Source: an uncultured Christensenella sp. (lineage in GTDB: Bacteria > Bacillota > Clostridia > Christensenellales > Pumilibacteraceae). Taken from it: 39,200 nucleotides of DNA. The stretch is from assembly GCA_949948785.1 (NCBI GenBank), contig CATLGX010000007.1, positions 1 through 39,200 of the forward strand, written 5' to 3'. Positions within the stretch are counted from its first letter, which is position 1; the number at the start of each line of letters is the position of its first letter. The notes beneath the pieces are model-generated. The model did not search any database and was not told where the DNA came from. It worked only from the letters and a program-made list of their open reading frames with translations. The position numbers and the translations under genes were made by a program. Below are positions 1 through 8,130 of the stretch, piece by piece.

Positions 1-37
1 TAATTCTGTTCCTGTCCGGCAGTTGATATTCTGACAT
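1..37 (-). CDS. 5' end of a truncated minus-strand gene, possibly a REP-associated (IS200-like) transposase
   Basis: Only the first 12 codons lie in the window (MSEYQLPDRNRI), the rest running off the left edge. The start is supported by an AGGTG ribosome binding site about 7 nt upstream and a TATAAT box 31 nt upstream of the ATG. From memory of the family, small REP-associated tyrosine transposases of Clostridia often open with a similar Leu-Pro-x-Arg-x-x-Ile stretch, and this window holds dispersed palindromes of the kind such enzymes mobilise. Twelve residues cannot prove this, so the identity is a guess; that a gene starts here is better supported. Confidence 0.45.
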   Translation of the reverse strand, partial: MSEYQLPDRNRI

Positions 38-68
38 CGGCACACCTCGCTATATCTTCGTACGACAA

Positions 69-74
69 ATTATA
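69..74 (-). promoter_or_regulatory. -10 box of the truncated minus-strand gene
   Basis: A consensus TATAAT is read on the minus strand 31 nt before the ATG at 37. No convincing -35 box sits 16-18 nt further upstream. Confidence 0.5.
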
Positions 75-99
75 CCATATTCCGCACGCCTCTGCGCGT

Positions 100-469
100 C
101 AGGTTACAAAATTACACAAAAGTTTTTCGTCGCTTTGTTTTATCAATTATAATTGTCGTTTCGATTTATGCAACGGTTAAACTTCGGAAAATTGTTGCGG
201 ACAAACACGAGAGTTTATTTCCGTTTTAGCTCGCCGTAAAGTTCAAATAAATTTTACCGACCCGCCGAATATTTGGCGCTCCGCAAAGGTGCAGGTAATC
301 CTCCGCTCATGCGGGTTTTGTTTTGCGTAAAACCAAGCGAATTGTGCGCCGCGTCCAATCGCATTTTAACATAATTTCTTCCGATTGTAAACAGCGGGGA
401 TATATTTTGTCGGCGCGTGCGCATCGTTAGGTTTGTCGTGCATCGCCGCGCCGCGCGACGTTATTTAAC
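100..469. other. Non-coding stretch between divergent genes
   Basis: No open frame with a ribosome binding site was found on either strand. The only structure seen is a weak CCGC/GCGG hairpin near 311-322 followed by a broken T run, too short to call a terminator. The stretch may include the end of a mobile element belonging to the truncated gene on its left, but no terminal repeat could be identified. Confidence 0.4.
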
Positions 470-498
470 TTGACAAGGCGGGCGCTATGTCGTATAAT
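470..498 (+). promoter_or_regulatory. Sigma-A type promoter of the Na/Pi cotransporter operon
   Basis: TTGACA (470-475) and TATAAT (493-498) are separated by exactly 17 nt. The start codon follows 26 nt after the -10 box, with AGGAGAGG in between. Confidence 0.9.
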
Positions 499-524
499 GA
501 TGAATAGTAGGAGAGGACATCGGT

Positions 525-2408
525 TTGGACGTTTTATACAGCGTACTGGCGCTCATCGCCGGCATAGGAATATTTATTTTCGGAATGAAGTTTATGTCGG
601 ACGGTCTCGAACGCAGCGCGGGGCCGGGGATGCGCAAACTGTTGGGAAAGATTACGAATAACCGTTTTGCCGCGGCGGGTGTGGGTGCAACCGTTACGGG
701 CGTTATACAAAGTTCTGCGGCGACGACGGTCATGGTCATGGGCTTTGTCAATGCGGGGCTTATGACCCTTTTTCAAGCGACGGCGATTATCATGGGCGCC
801 AATGTCGGCACGACCGTTACCGGTATTCTTGCGTCGCTTTCGGCGTTTAACGTAAGCAAATTTTTCGGCGTGCTCGCTTTGGTCGGCGCGCTGATGGTCA
901 TGTTTCTTAAAAAAGAAAAGTATCAGCGCATAGGCTATATTCTCGGCGGCTTGGGCATGATTTTCGTAGGTTTGGACCTTATGGGCGGCGCGTTTAATCA
1001 GCCCGACGTCAAGAGCTTTATGAAAAAAATGTTTTCGAGTATCGACTTCCCGCTTCTGCTTATTCTCGTGGGCGTGCTGTTTACCGCGCTTATGCAAAGT
1101 TCGTCGGCGGTTACGGGCATACTCGTTACCATGATAGGCGCGAAAGCGGTCGGGCTGGAAGCTGCGATGTTCATTGTGCTCGGAAGCAATATCGGAACGT
1201 GTATCACGGCGTGGATTGCGGCAATCGGAGCAAGCACGGACGCCAAAAGAGTGGCGGTAATTCATCTTACCAATAAGGTCGTGGGAACGGTTATTTTTAC
1301 CGCGATAATCTGGCCGCTTACAACGCAGGTCGCCGACGTTTTGCGGTATTGTTTTCCGAAACCCGAATTTCAAGTGGCGATGTTCCACTTCTTTTTCAAC
1401 TTGTTTACGACGATAATACTTTTGCCCGTCATAAAGTGGGTGGTTAAGTTTGCCGAATTTGTCGTGCGCGAAAAACGCGGCGGCAAAGACGAAGCTCCGC
1501 ACATGTATTATATAGACGAGCGCTTTTTGCAGACGCCGCCCATTGCGGTAGCGCAGGTCAAGAGCGAGGTCGACCACATGGGCGATATGGCAAAGGTTAA
1601 CCTTAAACGCGCGATGACCGCCGTTCTTACGCTCGACCTCGGCGACAAAGCCGCCGTCGAAAAGGACGAACAGCGTATTAACTATATAAATAAGGGCGTA
1701 TCCCGATACCTGATTAAACTTTCGGCGCAGTCGCTCACGCGCGCCGACGAGAAGTTTGTCGGTTCGCTGTATCACGTAATCGATGACATAGAGCGTATTG
1801 CCGACCATGCGAAAAACTTCATGGAGGACGCGCAGGCGATGGTCGACGCGGACTGCTGGTTTACGCAGGAAGCGCTCGACGAGCTTGAAGACATGTACGA
1901 CAAGGTAATGGCGATGTTCGACGAGGCGATGTTTATTTTCGAGAACAACGCCGTCGGCAGGCTTAAAGAGTTTTCGGAACGCGAAGAGGATATCGACATG
2001 ACGAAACGCCTGCTTTCGGATAACCATGTCGCGCGGCTCAACGCAGGCGGTTGCTCGGTGGAGAGCGGCACGCATTTCTATTCCATAATAAGCGCGCTCG
2101 AACGCATTGCCGACCACCTTACCAATATCGCGTTTTCAATCAAGTCTCCGTCCGGCTCGCAGCGCGAGGCGATGGAAAAGATTGCGGAAGAGCAGAAGCG
2201 CCGCAGTCATGAAAAACGCAAAAGCGGCACGGGGTTGCGCAATTCGTCGGGCGCGGAAAAGAACGGCAAGACGATTGACGCCGAAACCGAACGGACAAGC
2301 CCCGTCGGCGGCATGACGCAAAGCGAGACGGCGGGCGAAGTCGCTTCGACAGGCGGAGTTATGCAGAGCGCGCAAACCGAAGAAGCGGAGGGCGGCGTCG
2401 AAATATGA
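525..2408 (+). CDS. Na/Pi cotransporter family protein with C-terminal PhoU-like domain
   Basis: Probable sodium-coupled phosphate transporter of the NptA/YjbB type in the cytoplasmic membrane. The two inverted family repeats are visible: QSSAATT at residues 62-68 and QSSSAVT at 191-197, each followed by a GxNxGT motif (GANVGTT at 91, GSNIGTC near 222). Hydrophobic segments fill residues 1-320. Residues about 350-545 are helical and charged, as in PhoU domains. The last 80 or so residues are a charged, low-complexity tail rich in Glu, Lys, Gly and Thr that is not usual in the family. Translation starts at TTG, chosen because AGGAGAGG lies 8 nt upstream and no ATG fits. The stop overlaps the ribokinase start (ATGA), so the two are translationally coupled. 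Confidence 0.92.
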   Translation: MDVLYSVLALIAGIGIFIFGMKFMSDGLERSAGPGMRKLLGKITNNRFAAAGVGATVTGVIQSSAATTVMVMGFVNAGLMTLFQATAIIMGANVGTTVTGILASLSAFNVSKFFGVLALVGALMVMFLKKEKYQRIGYILGGLGMIFVGLDLMGGAFNQPDVKSFMKKMFSSIDFPLLLILVGVLFTALMQSSSAVTGILVTMIGAKAVGLEAAMFIVLGSNIGTCITAWIAAIGASTDAKRVAVIHLTNKVVGTVIFTAIIWPLTTQVADVLRYCFPKPEFQVAMFHFFFNLFTTIILLPVIKWVVKFAEFVVREKRGGKDEAPHMYYIDERFLQTPPIAVAQVKSEVDHMGDMAKVNLKRAMTAVLTLDLGDKAAVEKDEQRINYINKGVSRYLIKLSAQSLTRADEKFVGSLYHVIDDIERIADHAKNFMEDAQAMVDADCWFTQEALDELEDMYDKVMAMFDEAMFIFENNAVGRLKEFSEREEDIDMTKRLLSDNHVARLNAGGCSVESGTHFYSIISALERIADHLTNIAFSIKSPSGSQREAMEKIAEEQKRRSHEKRKSGTGLRNSSGAEKNGKTIDAETERTSPVGGMTQSETAGEVASTGGVMQSAQTEEAEGGVEI

Positions 2409-3376
2409 TATACGTTCTCGGCAGTGTTAACAACGATATTTCGATAGAGCTGCCGCGCATGCCCAAGAAGGGCGAGACGATAAGCGCGGAAAACTGTCGT
2501 ATGGGTTTGGGCGGTAAGGGCGCGAACCAGGCGGTCGCCATAGCCAAACTCGATTACCGTCCGCAAGAAGTCGGGGCGTCGGTCAAGCTGATTGCTCATG
2601 TCGGAAAAGACGCGGCAGGCGCGGAGCTAATAGCCAAACTTCAAGAAAACCGCGTCGATACCGAGTTCGTTCGCAAGGTCAACCGCGCGACGGGCACGGC
2701 TATAGTAACGGTTACGCCCAAGGATAACAGAATAATCGTTTACGGCGGCGCAAACTCGGGACTTACGAAATCGGACGTCGACGAGGCGCTCGAAGGCGCG
2801 ACGAGTGCGGACACGCTTTTGTGTCAGCTTGAAATTCCGTTGTATATCGCGGCATACGCGTTGCGTCGCGCTCGGCAGATAGGCATGACCACTATATTAA
2901 ATCCGTCTCCCGTCAAAACCCCTCTGCCCGACGACATATATTACAACGTAGACATCATTGTTCCCAACGAGACGGAAACGCAGGCTCTTACTGGTATAAA
3001 CCCGCAAGACCGAGACAGCGAGATTGCCGCTATGCGCGCGTTCCATATGCGCGGCGTGCAATACGTCGTATTGACGCTCGGCGCGCGCGGCGCGGCGATG
3101 TCGGATGGAGCGTATATATTCGACAGGATTCCCGCGCGAAAAGTCAATACTGTCGATACGACGGGGGCGGGCGATACGTTTGTGGGCGCGCTCGCGCTCG
3201 CATATCCGCACATAGGCATGTACTCTTTTAAGGAAGCGTGTCTTTTCGCAACGCGCGCGGCGTCGATAACCGTGTCGCGCTACGGTGCGGCGGAGAGCAT
3301 CCCCACGGCGGCGGAAGTGGACGAATTGTACTGCAACGTCATAGAGGGCGGAGACGGGTTCGACGACAGGTTTTGA
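2405..3376 (+). CDS. rbsK: Ribokinase (PfkB family sugar kinase)
   Basis: ATP-dependent kinase, most likely phosphorylating D-ribose to ribose 5-phosphate in the cytoplasm. The 323-residue length is normal for ribokinase. The N-terminal PfkB signature GLGGKGANQA is at residues 34-43, and the C-terminal signature DTTGAGDTF carries the catalytic Asp near residue 256. No ribose transporter is nearby; the gene is instead coupled by a 4-nt overlap to the Na/Pi cotransporter, so a different sugar substrate is possible. A GGAGGG ribosome binding site lies in the end of the upstream gene. A terminator follows directly. Confidence 0.88.
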   Translation: MIYVLGSVNNDISIELPRMPKKGETISAENCRMGLGGKGANQAVAIAKLDYRPQEVGASVKLIAHVGKDAAGAELIAKLQENRVDTEFVRKVNRATGTAIVTVTPKDNRIIVYGGANSGLTKSDVDEALEGATSADTLLCQLEIPLYIAAYALRRARQIGMTTILNPSPVKTPLPDDIYYNVDIIVPNETETQALTGINPQDRDSEIAAMRAFHMRGVQYVVLTLGARGAAMSDGAYIFDRIPARKVNTVDTTGAGDTFVGALALAYPHIGMYSFKEACLFATRAASITVSRYGAAESIPTAAEVDELYCNVIEGGDGFDDRF

Positions 3377-3401
3377 TTAATCAAACCGTATTATCAACAT
3401 T

Positions 3402-3437
3402 AAAAAACTACCGTAAAAATTCGCGGTAGTTTTTTTG
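3402..3437. terminator. Intrinsic terminator after ribokinase
   Basis: An 11-bp stem (AAAAACTACCG with CGGTAGTTTTT) has a 10-nt loop and runs into T7 on the plus strand. The A run on the other side lets it also stop the minus-strand Xre gene. Confidence 0.9.
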
Positions 3438-3467
3438 TGAAAATTATATCGGTGCAAAACCCGATTT

Positions 3468-3674
3468 TCAATTGTCGGAGTCTACGCCGAGGAGGTAATC
3501 GGCGGAAACGTTAAACACCGCGCAAAGCCGTTTTATAGTGTCTATATTGGGCTCGGTTCTGCCTTGCTCGTAGCTTGCGTATCCGTTCGGCGACATGTTG
3601 AGCTTAATATACACGTCGCGTTGCGTCATATTACAATTCTTTCGAATTGTTTTTAATCTTTCGGCAAACTCCAT
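3468..3674 (-). CDS. Xre-family transcriptional repressor (68 aa)
   Basis: Small cytoplasmic DNA-binding protein consisting almost entirely of one helix-turn-helix domain (residues about 6-60): a MTQRDVYIKLN turn, a YASYEQG recognition segment, and the SADYLLG ending typical of Cro/CI-like regulators. It is divergent from the zinc-ribbon membrane genes, with two near-identical palindromes in between, so autoregulation plus control of those genes is inferred. There is no Shine-Dalgarno site: the extended -10 box TGGTAAAAT ends 6 nt before the ATG, so the mRNA is probably leaderless. It shares its architecture with the second Xre gene at 27.8 kb, but the two operators differ. Confidence 0.9.
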   Translation of the reverse strand: MEFAERLKTIRKNCNMTQRDVYIKLNMSPNGYASYEQGRTEPNIDTIKRLCAVFNVSADYLLGVDSDN

Positions 3675-3680
3675 ATTGAA

Positions 3681-3689
3681 ATTTTACCA
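3681..3689 (-). promoter_or_regulatory. Extended -10 promoter of the Xre gene
   Basis: TGGTAAAAT is read on the minus strand, ending 6 nt before the ATG. No good -35 box is present, which fits an extended -10 promoter. An operator-like half site (AATACCCG, 3693-3700) lies just upstream of it. Confidence 0.55.
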
Positions 3690-3708
3690 CAAAATACCCG
3701 CTTTGGAG

Positions 3709-3738
3709 TTAACATACCCATTATGGGTATGATATACT
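3709..3738 (+). promoter_or_regulatory. Promoter of the zinc-ribbon membrane protein operon
   Basis: TTAACA (3709-3714) and TATACT (3733-3738) are 18 nt apart. The first Xre operator occupies nearly the whole spacer, so bound repressor would block polymerase. Confidence 0.6.
3713..3731. promoter_or_regulatory. Operator 1 for the Xre repressor
   Basis: CATACCCATTATGGGTATG is a perfect 9+1+9 palindrome in the divergent promoter region. It lies between the -35 and -10 boxes of the plus-strand promoter. Confidence 0.75.
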
Positions 3739-3749
3739 TGTGCGAACCA

Positions 3750-3768
3750 AATACCCATTACGGGTATT
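3750..3768. promoter_or_regulatory. Operator 2 for the Xre repressor
   Basis: AATACCCATTACGGGTATT repeats the operator 1 core with a single arm mismatch. Its centre is 37 bp from that of operator 1, and it falls just downstream of the expected plus-strand transcription start. Confidence 0.72.
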
Positions 3769-3815
3769 GTGTGTAAATCGGCAAGCGTTTATGCCGTCTA
3801 ATCTAAGGAGAAATA

Positions 3816-4676
3816 ATGGCTATCATATCGTGTCCGAGTTGCGGTAAATCGGTTTCCGATAAATCGTTCAGTTGCGTGCACTGCGGTGCTCCGCTGGTGC
3901 GAGAGCCGGATAATTCGCCGCCGTTCGACAAAACGGGTGTCGGCGACGGCGGACAACGCGGTCTTGGTTCCGCCGTAGCCGTTGAACATTCGAATATGGA
4001 TTATATGGAAGCATTTTTAAAAGACGATGCAAAAACGGCGAGGATGGTCGGTAAATATAATAAACTGAACGCCGTTTACAAGCGAATCGCTTGGCTGTGG
4101 GATGTTTTTATTTTAGTCATTATCGGGTTGGCGGTTGTGCTTTCGCAAGGCACGGATTTTTTAAATACATTTGCAGGCTCATATTTAATTATGTTGCTTA
4201 TCGGAGTCTTATTGGCGCTGTTGCTCGGGTTTCGGTTTATTTATAACAGAAGCGTTGAGTTTGTTTATTCTTTGCGTTGCGCAAAATGGATTAAAAAGAA
4301 CGGTTACGACGTTTCGCAATACATAATCGATAAATTTAATGAAACGGAAGCTAATCTCGATAATGAGGGGGTAATAGGCACCGGCGAATTATTCGATTTT
4401 ACCGCCGCTTCTTTGTTTGCGAAAGACGAGCGGGCGCGAGAAACCGTCAAATTGCATTTTATAATACGAACGATGATAGCCGCGGTTTTATCGGCGTGGT
4501 TGGTGATACCGGCACCTATAATTTTATCTTTTCTTCTGACGTCGAGCTTCAATGTGGGTGTGCTCTTATCGGCGTTGATACCCATGGCAATATTGCTATT
4601 GGCTTACTTTATAACATTTTTTACATTTACCGTAAAAGACAGCGCCAAAGTCAGAAAGTTATATTATAAAGTTTAA
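3816..4676 (+). CDS. Zinc-ribbon multi-pass membrane protein, function unknown
   Basis: The protein opens with a zinc ribbon with cysteines at 6, 9, 20 and 23 (CPSCG and CVHCG). A polar linker follows to about residue 88, then four hydrophobic segments near 91-110, 118-140, 213-240 and 245-272, with a soluble stretch of about 70 residues between the two pairs. No enzyme motif is visible. An AAGGAG site 5 nt upstream supports the ATG. It is first in a two-gene operon divergent from the Xre repressor. The next gene encodes a protein of the same length and layout, so the two are probably diverged paralogues that may work as a pair. Confidence 0.8.
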   Translation: MAIISCPSCGKSVSDKSFSCVHCGAPLVREPDNSPPFDKTGVGDGGQRGLGSAVAVEHSNMDYMEAFLKDDAKTARMVGKYNKLNAVYKRIAWLWDVFILVIIGLAVVLSQGTDFLNTFAGSYLIMLLIGVLLALLLGFRFIYNRSVEFVYSLRCAKWIKKNGYDVSQYIIDKFNETEANLDNEGVIGTGELFDFTAASLFAKDERARETVKLHFIIRTMIAAVLSAWLVIPAPIILSFLLTSSFNVGVLLSALIPMAILLLAYFITFFTFTVKDSAKVRKLYYKV

Positions 4677-4696
4677 TTTAAGGCGGAGTAAAATTT

Positions 4697-5557
4697 ATGG
4701 AAAAACAAAACAAATATGATAAAGGACCAATCTGTCCCGAGTGCGGATGTCCGATAACCGACGGCATAGAAAAATGTCCTGAGTGCGGATGCCTGATTGC
4801 GCGAAGAGATATGAATGAATCGGCGGCCGACGACGGACGAAAGAGCCGCATCCAAAGCGAAGTAGATACAGTCGGGTGTGTAAAAGCGTGGGAAAACGGC
4901 TGTCGCTCCGAAAAAACGACGGTAAAAGTTTTTGAGTATTTGTGCATTGCCTTGAATATCGTCGCCGTCGCTCTTGTAATTGCCGCCATTATTCATTTGA
5001 GCGTAAAATGGTCGGACATACACGACAATATTTTAATGTATCACGTATTCTGGCGGAATATGGTAAGATATTGCGTATGGTTCGGCATGGCCTTGGCGTT
5101 TGCGAAATTATTCGACGATATTTCCGAATGTTTGAAAATAAAACGATGCGCGCTATGGCTGCACGCGAAAGGCGTGGAGACGTCATCCTGCATGACTTTA
5201 AAATCTTACGCCGCCGCAAAACGTCGCAAGGCAGGGTCGCTGTCTTGCAATCTATACATAGCTTACTATGCGCGGCATACGCAATATCTGAGAGCGCACA
5301 TAATCGCTTTCGTTATTAAAAGCGTCATAGTGTTTATTTGTTTTATCGCGGGCGGAATATGCTTGGGTCCGGGATTGAACGAGGTCGTGTTTCTTTCGGA
5401 TACGGACTATATAGATTGGGCGGTTGCAATCGGATGTTGCGTCGGAGGTTTGGCCGCGTTCGGCATGGATACGATTGCGGACTATATCTTTAAAAAGATA
5501 ATGGCTCCGCGGGCAGAGAAATGGCTTTTCGAATCAAAGGATAATAACCGCACTTAA
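4697..5557 (+). CDS. Second zinc-ribbon multi-pass membrane protein, function unknown
   Basis: This protein has 286 residues, the same as its upstream neighbour. The zinc ribbon uses the motif CPECGC twice (cysteines 13, 16, 18 and 27, 30, 32). Four hydrophobic segments follow, two near residues 76-100 and 115-140 and two in the C-terminal half. Residue identity with the neighbour is low apart from this plan. The gap between the genes is 20 nt and contains a GGAG site, so they are co-transcribed. Cysteines also occur in the membrane part, which is unusual. No terminator was seen before the rpmG promoter. Confidence 0.78.
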   Translation: MEKQNKYDKGPICPECGCPITDGIEKCPECGCLIARRDMNESAADDGRKSRIQSEVDTVGCVKAWENGCRSEKTTVKVFEYLCIALNIVAVALVIAAIIHLSVKWSDIHDNILMYHVFWRNMVRYCVWFGMALAFAKLFDDISECLKIKRCALWLHAKGVETSSCMTLKSYAAAKRRKAGSLSCNLYIAYYARHTQYLRAHIIAFVIKSVIVFICFIAGGICLGPGLNEVVFLSDTDYIDWAVAIGCCVGGLAAFGMDTIADYIFKKIMAPRAEKWLFESKDNNRT

Positions 5558-5602
5558 ATACCGAGGTTTGATTTTTAAATTGTAAAAATTTGCGTGAAAC
5601 GC

Positions 5603-5632
5603 TTGACAAGCGTGTCCGCGGTGTGGTAATCT
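5603..5632 (+). promoter_or_regulatory. Promoter of the rpmG-secE-nusG-ribosomal operon
   Basis: TTGACA (5603-5608) and TAATCT (5627-5632) are 18 nt apart, with a TGG extension before the -10 box. The -35 box is embedded in the palindrome ACGCTT-GAC-AAGCGT (5599-5613). Confidence 0.75.
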
Positions 5633-5684
5633 TATAGAGCACCGTTTAGGCGGTGTTTTATTTAGTGCCATTTCGGAGGGCATC

Positions 5685-5843
5685 ATGGAACCTAAAAACG
5701 TAAGAATAACGCTCGAATGCACGGAGTGCAAACAGCGCAATTACGACACGACCAAAAATAAAAAGAACGACCCCGACAGAATCGAGCTTAAAAAGTACTG
5801 CCGTTTCTGCAAGAAGCGCACCGTTCATAAGGAAGCCAAATAA
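5685..5843 (+). CDS. rpmG: 50S ribosomal protein L33 (zinc-binding form)
   Basis: Large-subunit ribosomal protein of 52 residues, the normal length. It has two CxxC pairs (cysteines 12/15 and 39/42), marking the zinc-containing C+ form rather than the cysteine-free form. The ATG follows a GGAGGG site. It is first in the rpmG-secE-nusG order usual in bacteria, and secE starts 1 nt after its stop codon. Confidence 0.96.
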   Translation: MEPKNVRITLECTECKQRNYDTTKNKKNDPDRIELKKYCRFCKKRTVHKEAK

Positions 5844-5844
5844 A

Positions 5845-6162
5845 ATGGCGGATGAGAAACTCAACGCCAAGGGCAATAATAAAAAGGAAAAAGGAAAAAA
5901 AGAGCCCGGCAGAATACGCCGCTGGTTCAAGGATTTCTTTTCCGAGCTGAAAAAGGTAACGTGGCCGTCCTTTTCCAAGGTATTAAAGCAGACCGGCGTC
6001 GTGCTTTTGGTCGTCGTCGTGTTTTTGCTCGTGCTTATGGGCTTCGACGCACTGCTCAAACTGTTCCATGAATTCCTTATCAGCAATATCCCGTCCGAGC
6101 CTGCGGGCACGGAAGCCGTTGCGGCTGCGTTTAGGTTGATATCGGGAGGAGGGTTGCTATGA
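5845..6162 (+). CDS. secE: Preprotein translocase subunit SecE
   Basis: Essential small membrane subunit that clamps SecY in the Sec channel. Residues 1-25 are lysine-rich. The family signature follows ([16 protein letters not shown]), then one transmembrane segment at about 49-72. Gram-positive SecE proteins usually end soon after this helix; here some 25 further residues follow, ending in a Gly/Leu-rich stretch whose DNA also holds the nusG ribosome binding site. The nusG start overlaps the stop (ATGA). Confidence 0.93.
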   Translation: MADEKLNAKGNNKKEKGKKEPGRIRRWFKDFFSELKKVTWPSFSKVLKQTGVVLLVVVVFLLVLMGFDALLKLFHEFLISNIPSEPAGTEAVAAAFRLISGGGLL

Positions 6163-6692
6163 CGGAAGTACAACTCCCCGAAGCGCAGTGGTATATACTG
6201 CACACATATTCCGGTTATGAGAACCTCGTAAAGGTAAATCTCGAAACGGCGTTCCAAAAGAATAACATCGAAGACAGGCTCATCGACGTTCGTATCCCCA
6301 TGGAGGACGTCGTCGAGGAAAAGAACGGCAAGCGCAAGATAGTTCACCGCAGAATGTTCCCCTCGTATGTGCTTGTGAAAATGATTTACACGCGCGACAT
6401 GTGGCACCTTATTACGGGCACGCGTGGCGTAACGGGCTTTGTCGGACCTCAGGGCAAACCCACACCGTTGACCGACGACGAAATCCGTCGCATGCAGCTT
6501 GAAAAAGTAACGGTCAAGACCGATTTCGCGGTGGGCGACAATATACGCGTCGTCAACGGACCTCTCACCGATATGACGGGCGAGATAAAAAGCATCAATA
6601 CTACGACGGGCAAGTGCTCGGTTGACATCAACATGTTCGGCCGCATGACCCCTGCGGAACTCGATACCTATCAAATAGAAAAGATAGACTGA
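6159..6692 (+). CDS. nusG: Transcription termination/antitermination protein NusG
   Basis: Cytoplasmic elongation factor that binds RNA polymerase through its N-terminal domain. The NGN domain starts with the classic [11 protein letters not shown] at residues 11-21, and the KOW domain is at the C-terminus ([19 protein letters not shown], from about residue 127). The 177-residue length is typical of Bacillota. GGAGGAGGG precedes the ATG, which overlaps the secE stop codon. Confidence 0.97.
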   Translation: MTEVQLPEAQWYILHTYSGYENLVKVNLETAFQKNNIEDRLIDVRIPMEDVVEEKNGKRKIVHRRMFPSYVLVKMIYTRDMWHLITGTRGVTGFVGPQGKPTPLTDDEIRRMQLEKVTVKTDFAVGDNIRVVNGPLTDMTGEIKSINTTTGKCSVDINMFGRMTPAELDTYQIEKID

Positions 6693-6815
6693 TAAAGCCG
6701 CGAGCGTTCTGTAACGCGGAACGCGAAAAACGGCGCAAACAACGTACATAACGGGAGGAGCAAAACCGCTCCGCTTGCACCGCGATTGTAAATAAAATTT
6801 TACAAGGAGAAAGAA

Positions 6816-7241
6816 ATGGCAAAGAAACTGCAAGCAGTCGTAAAACTGCAACTGCCCGCCGGCAAAGCCACCCCGGGACCTCCCGTCGGTTCGAGTCTCG
6901 GCCCGCACGGCATCAACATCCCCGGCTTCGTCAAGGAGTTCAACGAGCGCACGCGCGACAAGGAAGGGCTTATCATCCCCGTGGTCATGAGCATTTATTC
7001 CGACCGTTCGTTCACGTTCGTGCTCAAAAGCCCGCCCGCGGCGGTTCTTATCAAGAAAGCGTTGGGACTTGAATCCGCTTCGGCTAAACCCAACCGCGAC
7101 AAGGTGGGTAAGATAACGAAAGCGCAAATCGAAGAAATAGCCAAGATTAAGCAAGCCGACCTTAACGCCGGTTCGCTCGAAACGGCTATGTCTATGGTTG
7201 CGGGCACTGCTCGCTCCATGGGCGTCGTGGTGGAGGACTGA
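6816..7241 (+). CDS. rplK: 50S ribosomal protein L11
   Basis: Large-subunit protein of the GTPase-associated centre. The 141-residue length and the N-terminal [16 protein letters not shown] region match the family closely. The 123-nt gap after nusG carries no clear promoter. It holds two small hairpins, 6757-6772 (GGAGC/GCTCC) and 6786-6805 (TTGTAAA/TTTACAA), the second directly touching the AAGGAG site. These might take part in translational control, but no known leader could be matched. Confidence 0.97.
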   Translation: MAKKLQAVVKLQLPAGKATPGPPVGSSLGPHGINIPGFVKEFNERTRDKEGLIIPVVMSIYSDRSFTFVLKSPPAAVLIKKALGLESASAKPNRDKVGKITKAQIEEIAKIKQADLNAGSLETAMSMVAGTARSMGVVVED

Positions 7242-7242
7242 T

Positions 7243-7929
7243 ATGAAACACGGAAAGAGATATACAGCCGCCGCCGCCGCAATCGAACGCGGTAAGATGT
7301 ACGACACGAACGAGGCATTCGGCAAGATAGAAGAGATTGCCACCGCCAAGTTCGACGAGACGATAGAAGCCCATATCAAATTGGGCGTCGACCCCCGCCA
7401 AGCCGACCAACAGGTTCGCGGCACGGTCGTTCTTCCCAACGGCACAGGTAAAGCCGTGCGTGTGCTCGTAATCGCCAAGGGCGACAAGGCGGATATAGCG
7501 CAAAAAGCGGGCGCGGACATCGTCGGCGCGGAAGAGATAATAGCCAAGATTCAAAACGAGAACTATCTCGACTTCGACGTTGTAATCACGTCGCCCGACA
7601 TGATGGGTCAGCTCGGCCGCGTCGCGCGTATCCTCGGACCGCGCGGTCTCATGCCCAGCCCCAAGTCGGGCACAATCACGCAAGACATCGCAAAAGCGAT
7701 TGCCGACACAAAAGCGGGTAAAGTCGAATACAGAGTCGACAAGACTTCAATCGTGCACTGCATTATCGGCAAAAAGAGTTTCGGCGCGGACAAGCTCAAA
7801 GAGAACTTCGAAACACTTATCGACGCCATTGTCAAAGCCAAACCCGCCGCGGCGAAGGGCACGTATCTTAAAAGTGTGTACGTAACCCCCGCCATGGGTC
7901 CCGGCGTAAAAGTCAACGTAAGAGGCTGA
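7243..7929 (+). CDS. rplA: 50S ribosomal protein L1
   Basis: Ribosomal stalk protein of 228 residues, normal for the family. The conserved region around [13 protein letters not shown] is present in the middle, and the C-terminal GPGVKVNV ending is typical. An in-frame upstream start is possible inside rplK, but the ATG at 7243 is preferred because GGAGG lies 6 nt upstream and the product then begins with the usual HGKRY stretch. The gene starts 1 nt after the rplK stop codon. Confidence 0.96.
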   Translation: MKHGKRYTAAAAAIERGKMYDTNEAFGKIEEIATAKFDETIEAHIKLGVDPRQADQQVRGTVVLPNGTGKAVRVLVIAKGDKADIAQKAGADIVGAEEIIAKIQNENYLDFDVVITSPDMMGQLGRVARILGPRGLMPSPKSGTITQDIAKAIADTKAGKVEYRVDKTSIVHCIIGKKSFGADKLKENFETLIDAIVKAKPAAAKGTYLKSVYVTPAMGPGVKVNVRG

Positions 7930-7952
7930 GACAATTCGCAATCGATAAGAGC

Positions 7953-8002
7953 GGCGTAACGGAATTTTCGAAACGGCGCAAAGCTCCTCGGGCGTAACAA
8001 TC
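7953..8002. repeat. 50-bp direct repeat, copy 1 (rplA-rplJ spacer)
   Basis: This copy is identical over 50 bp to 8042-8091, with an 89-bp period. Each copy begins with GGCGTAAC and holds the same octamer again near its 3' end. Similarity resumes past the copies in an AAAAGACA stretch. Confidence 0.95.
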
Positions 8003-8041
8003 GATAAAAGACAGTCGAACTTGCGGCACCTTGGGTAATGT

Positions 8042-8091
8042 GGCGTAACGGAATTTTCGAAACGGCGCAAAGCTCCTCGGGCGTAACAATC
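8042..8091. repeat. 50-bp direct repeat, copy 2 (rplA-rplJ spacer)
   Basis: Exact copy of 7953-8002. It ends 40 nt before the recognisable part of the L10 leader. No reading frame or promoter is evident in it. Confidence 0.95.
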
Positions 8092-8130
8092 AACAAAAGA
8101 CAAAAGTCAACACACGACAGTAAAAAAATA

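Noticed and set aside
296-335. Intrinsic terminator left of the Na/Pi cotransporter promoter
   Set aside because: The stem is only 4 bp and the T run is interrupted.
534-2117. Long minus-strand frame opposite the Na/Pi cotransporter
   Set aside because: It is a shadow frame: the plus-strand gene has family motifs, a promoter and a ribosome binding site, and the minus frame has none.
7747-8103. Minus-strand gene across the 50-bp repeats
   Set aside because: It overlaps rplA and the leader region, has no ribosome binding site, and the 89-bp period is not a multiple of three, so the repeats are read in different frames.
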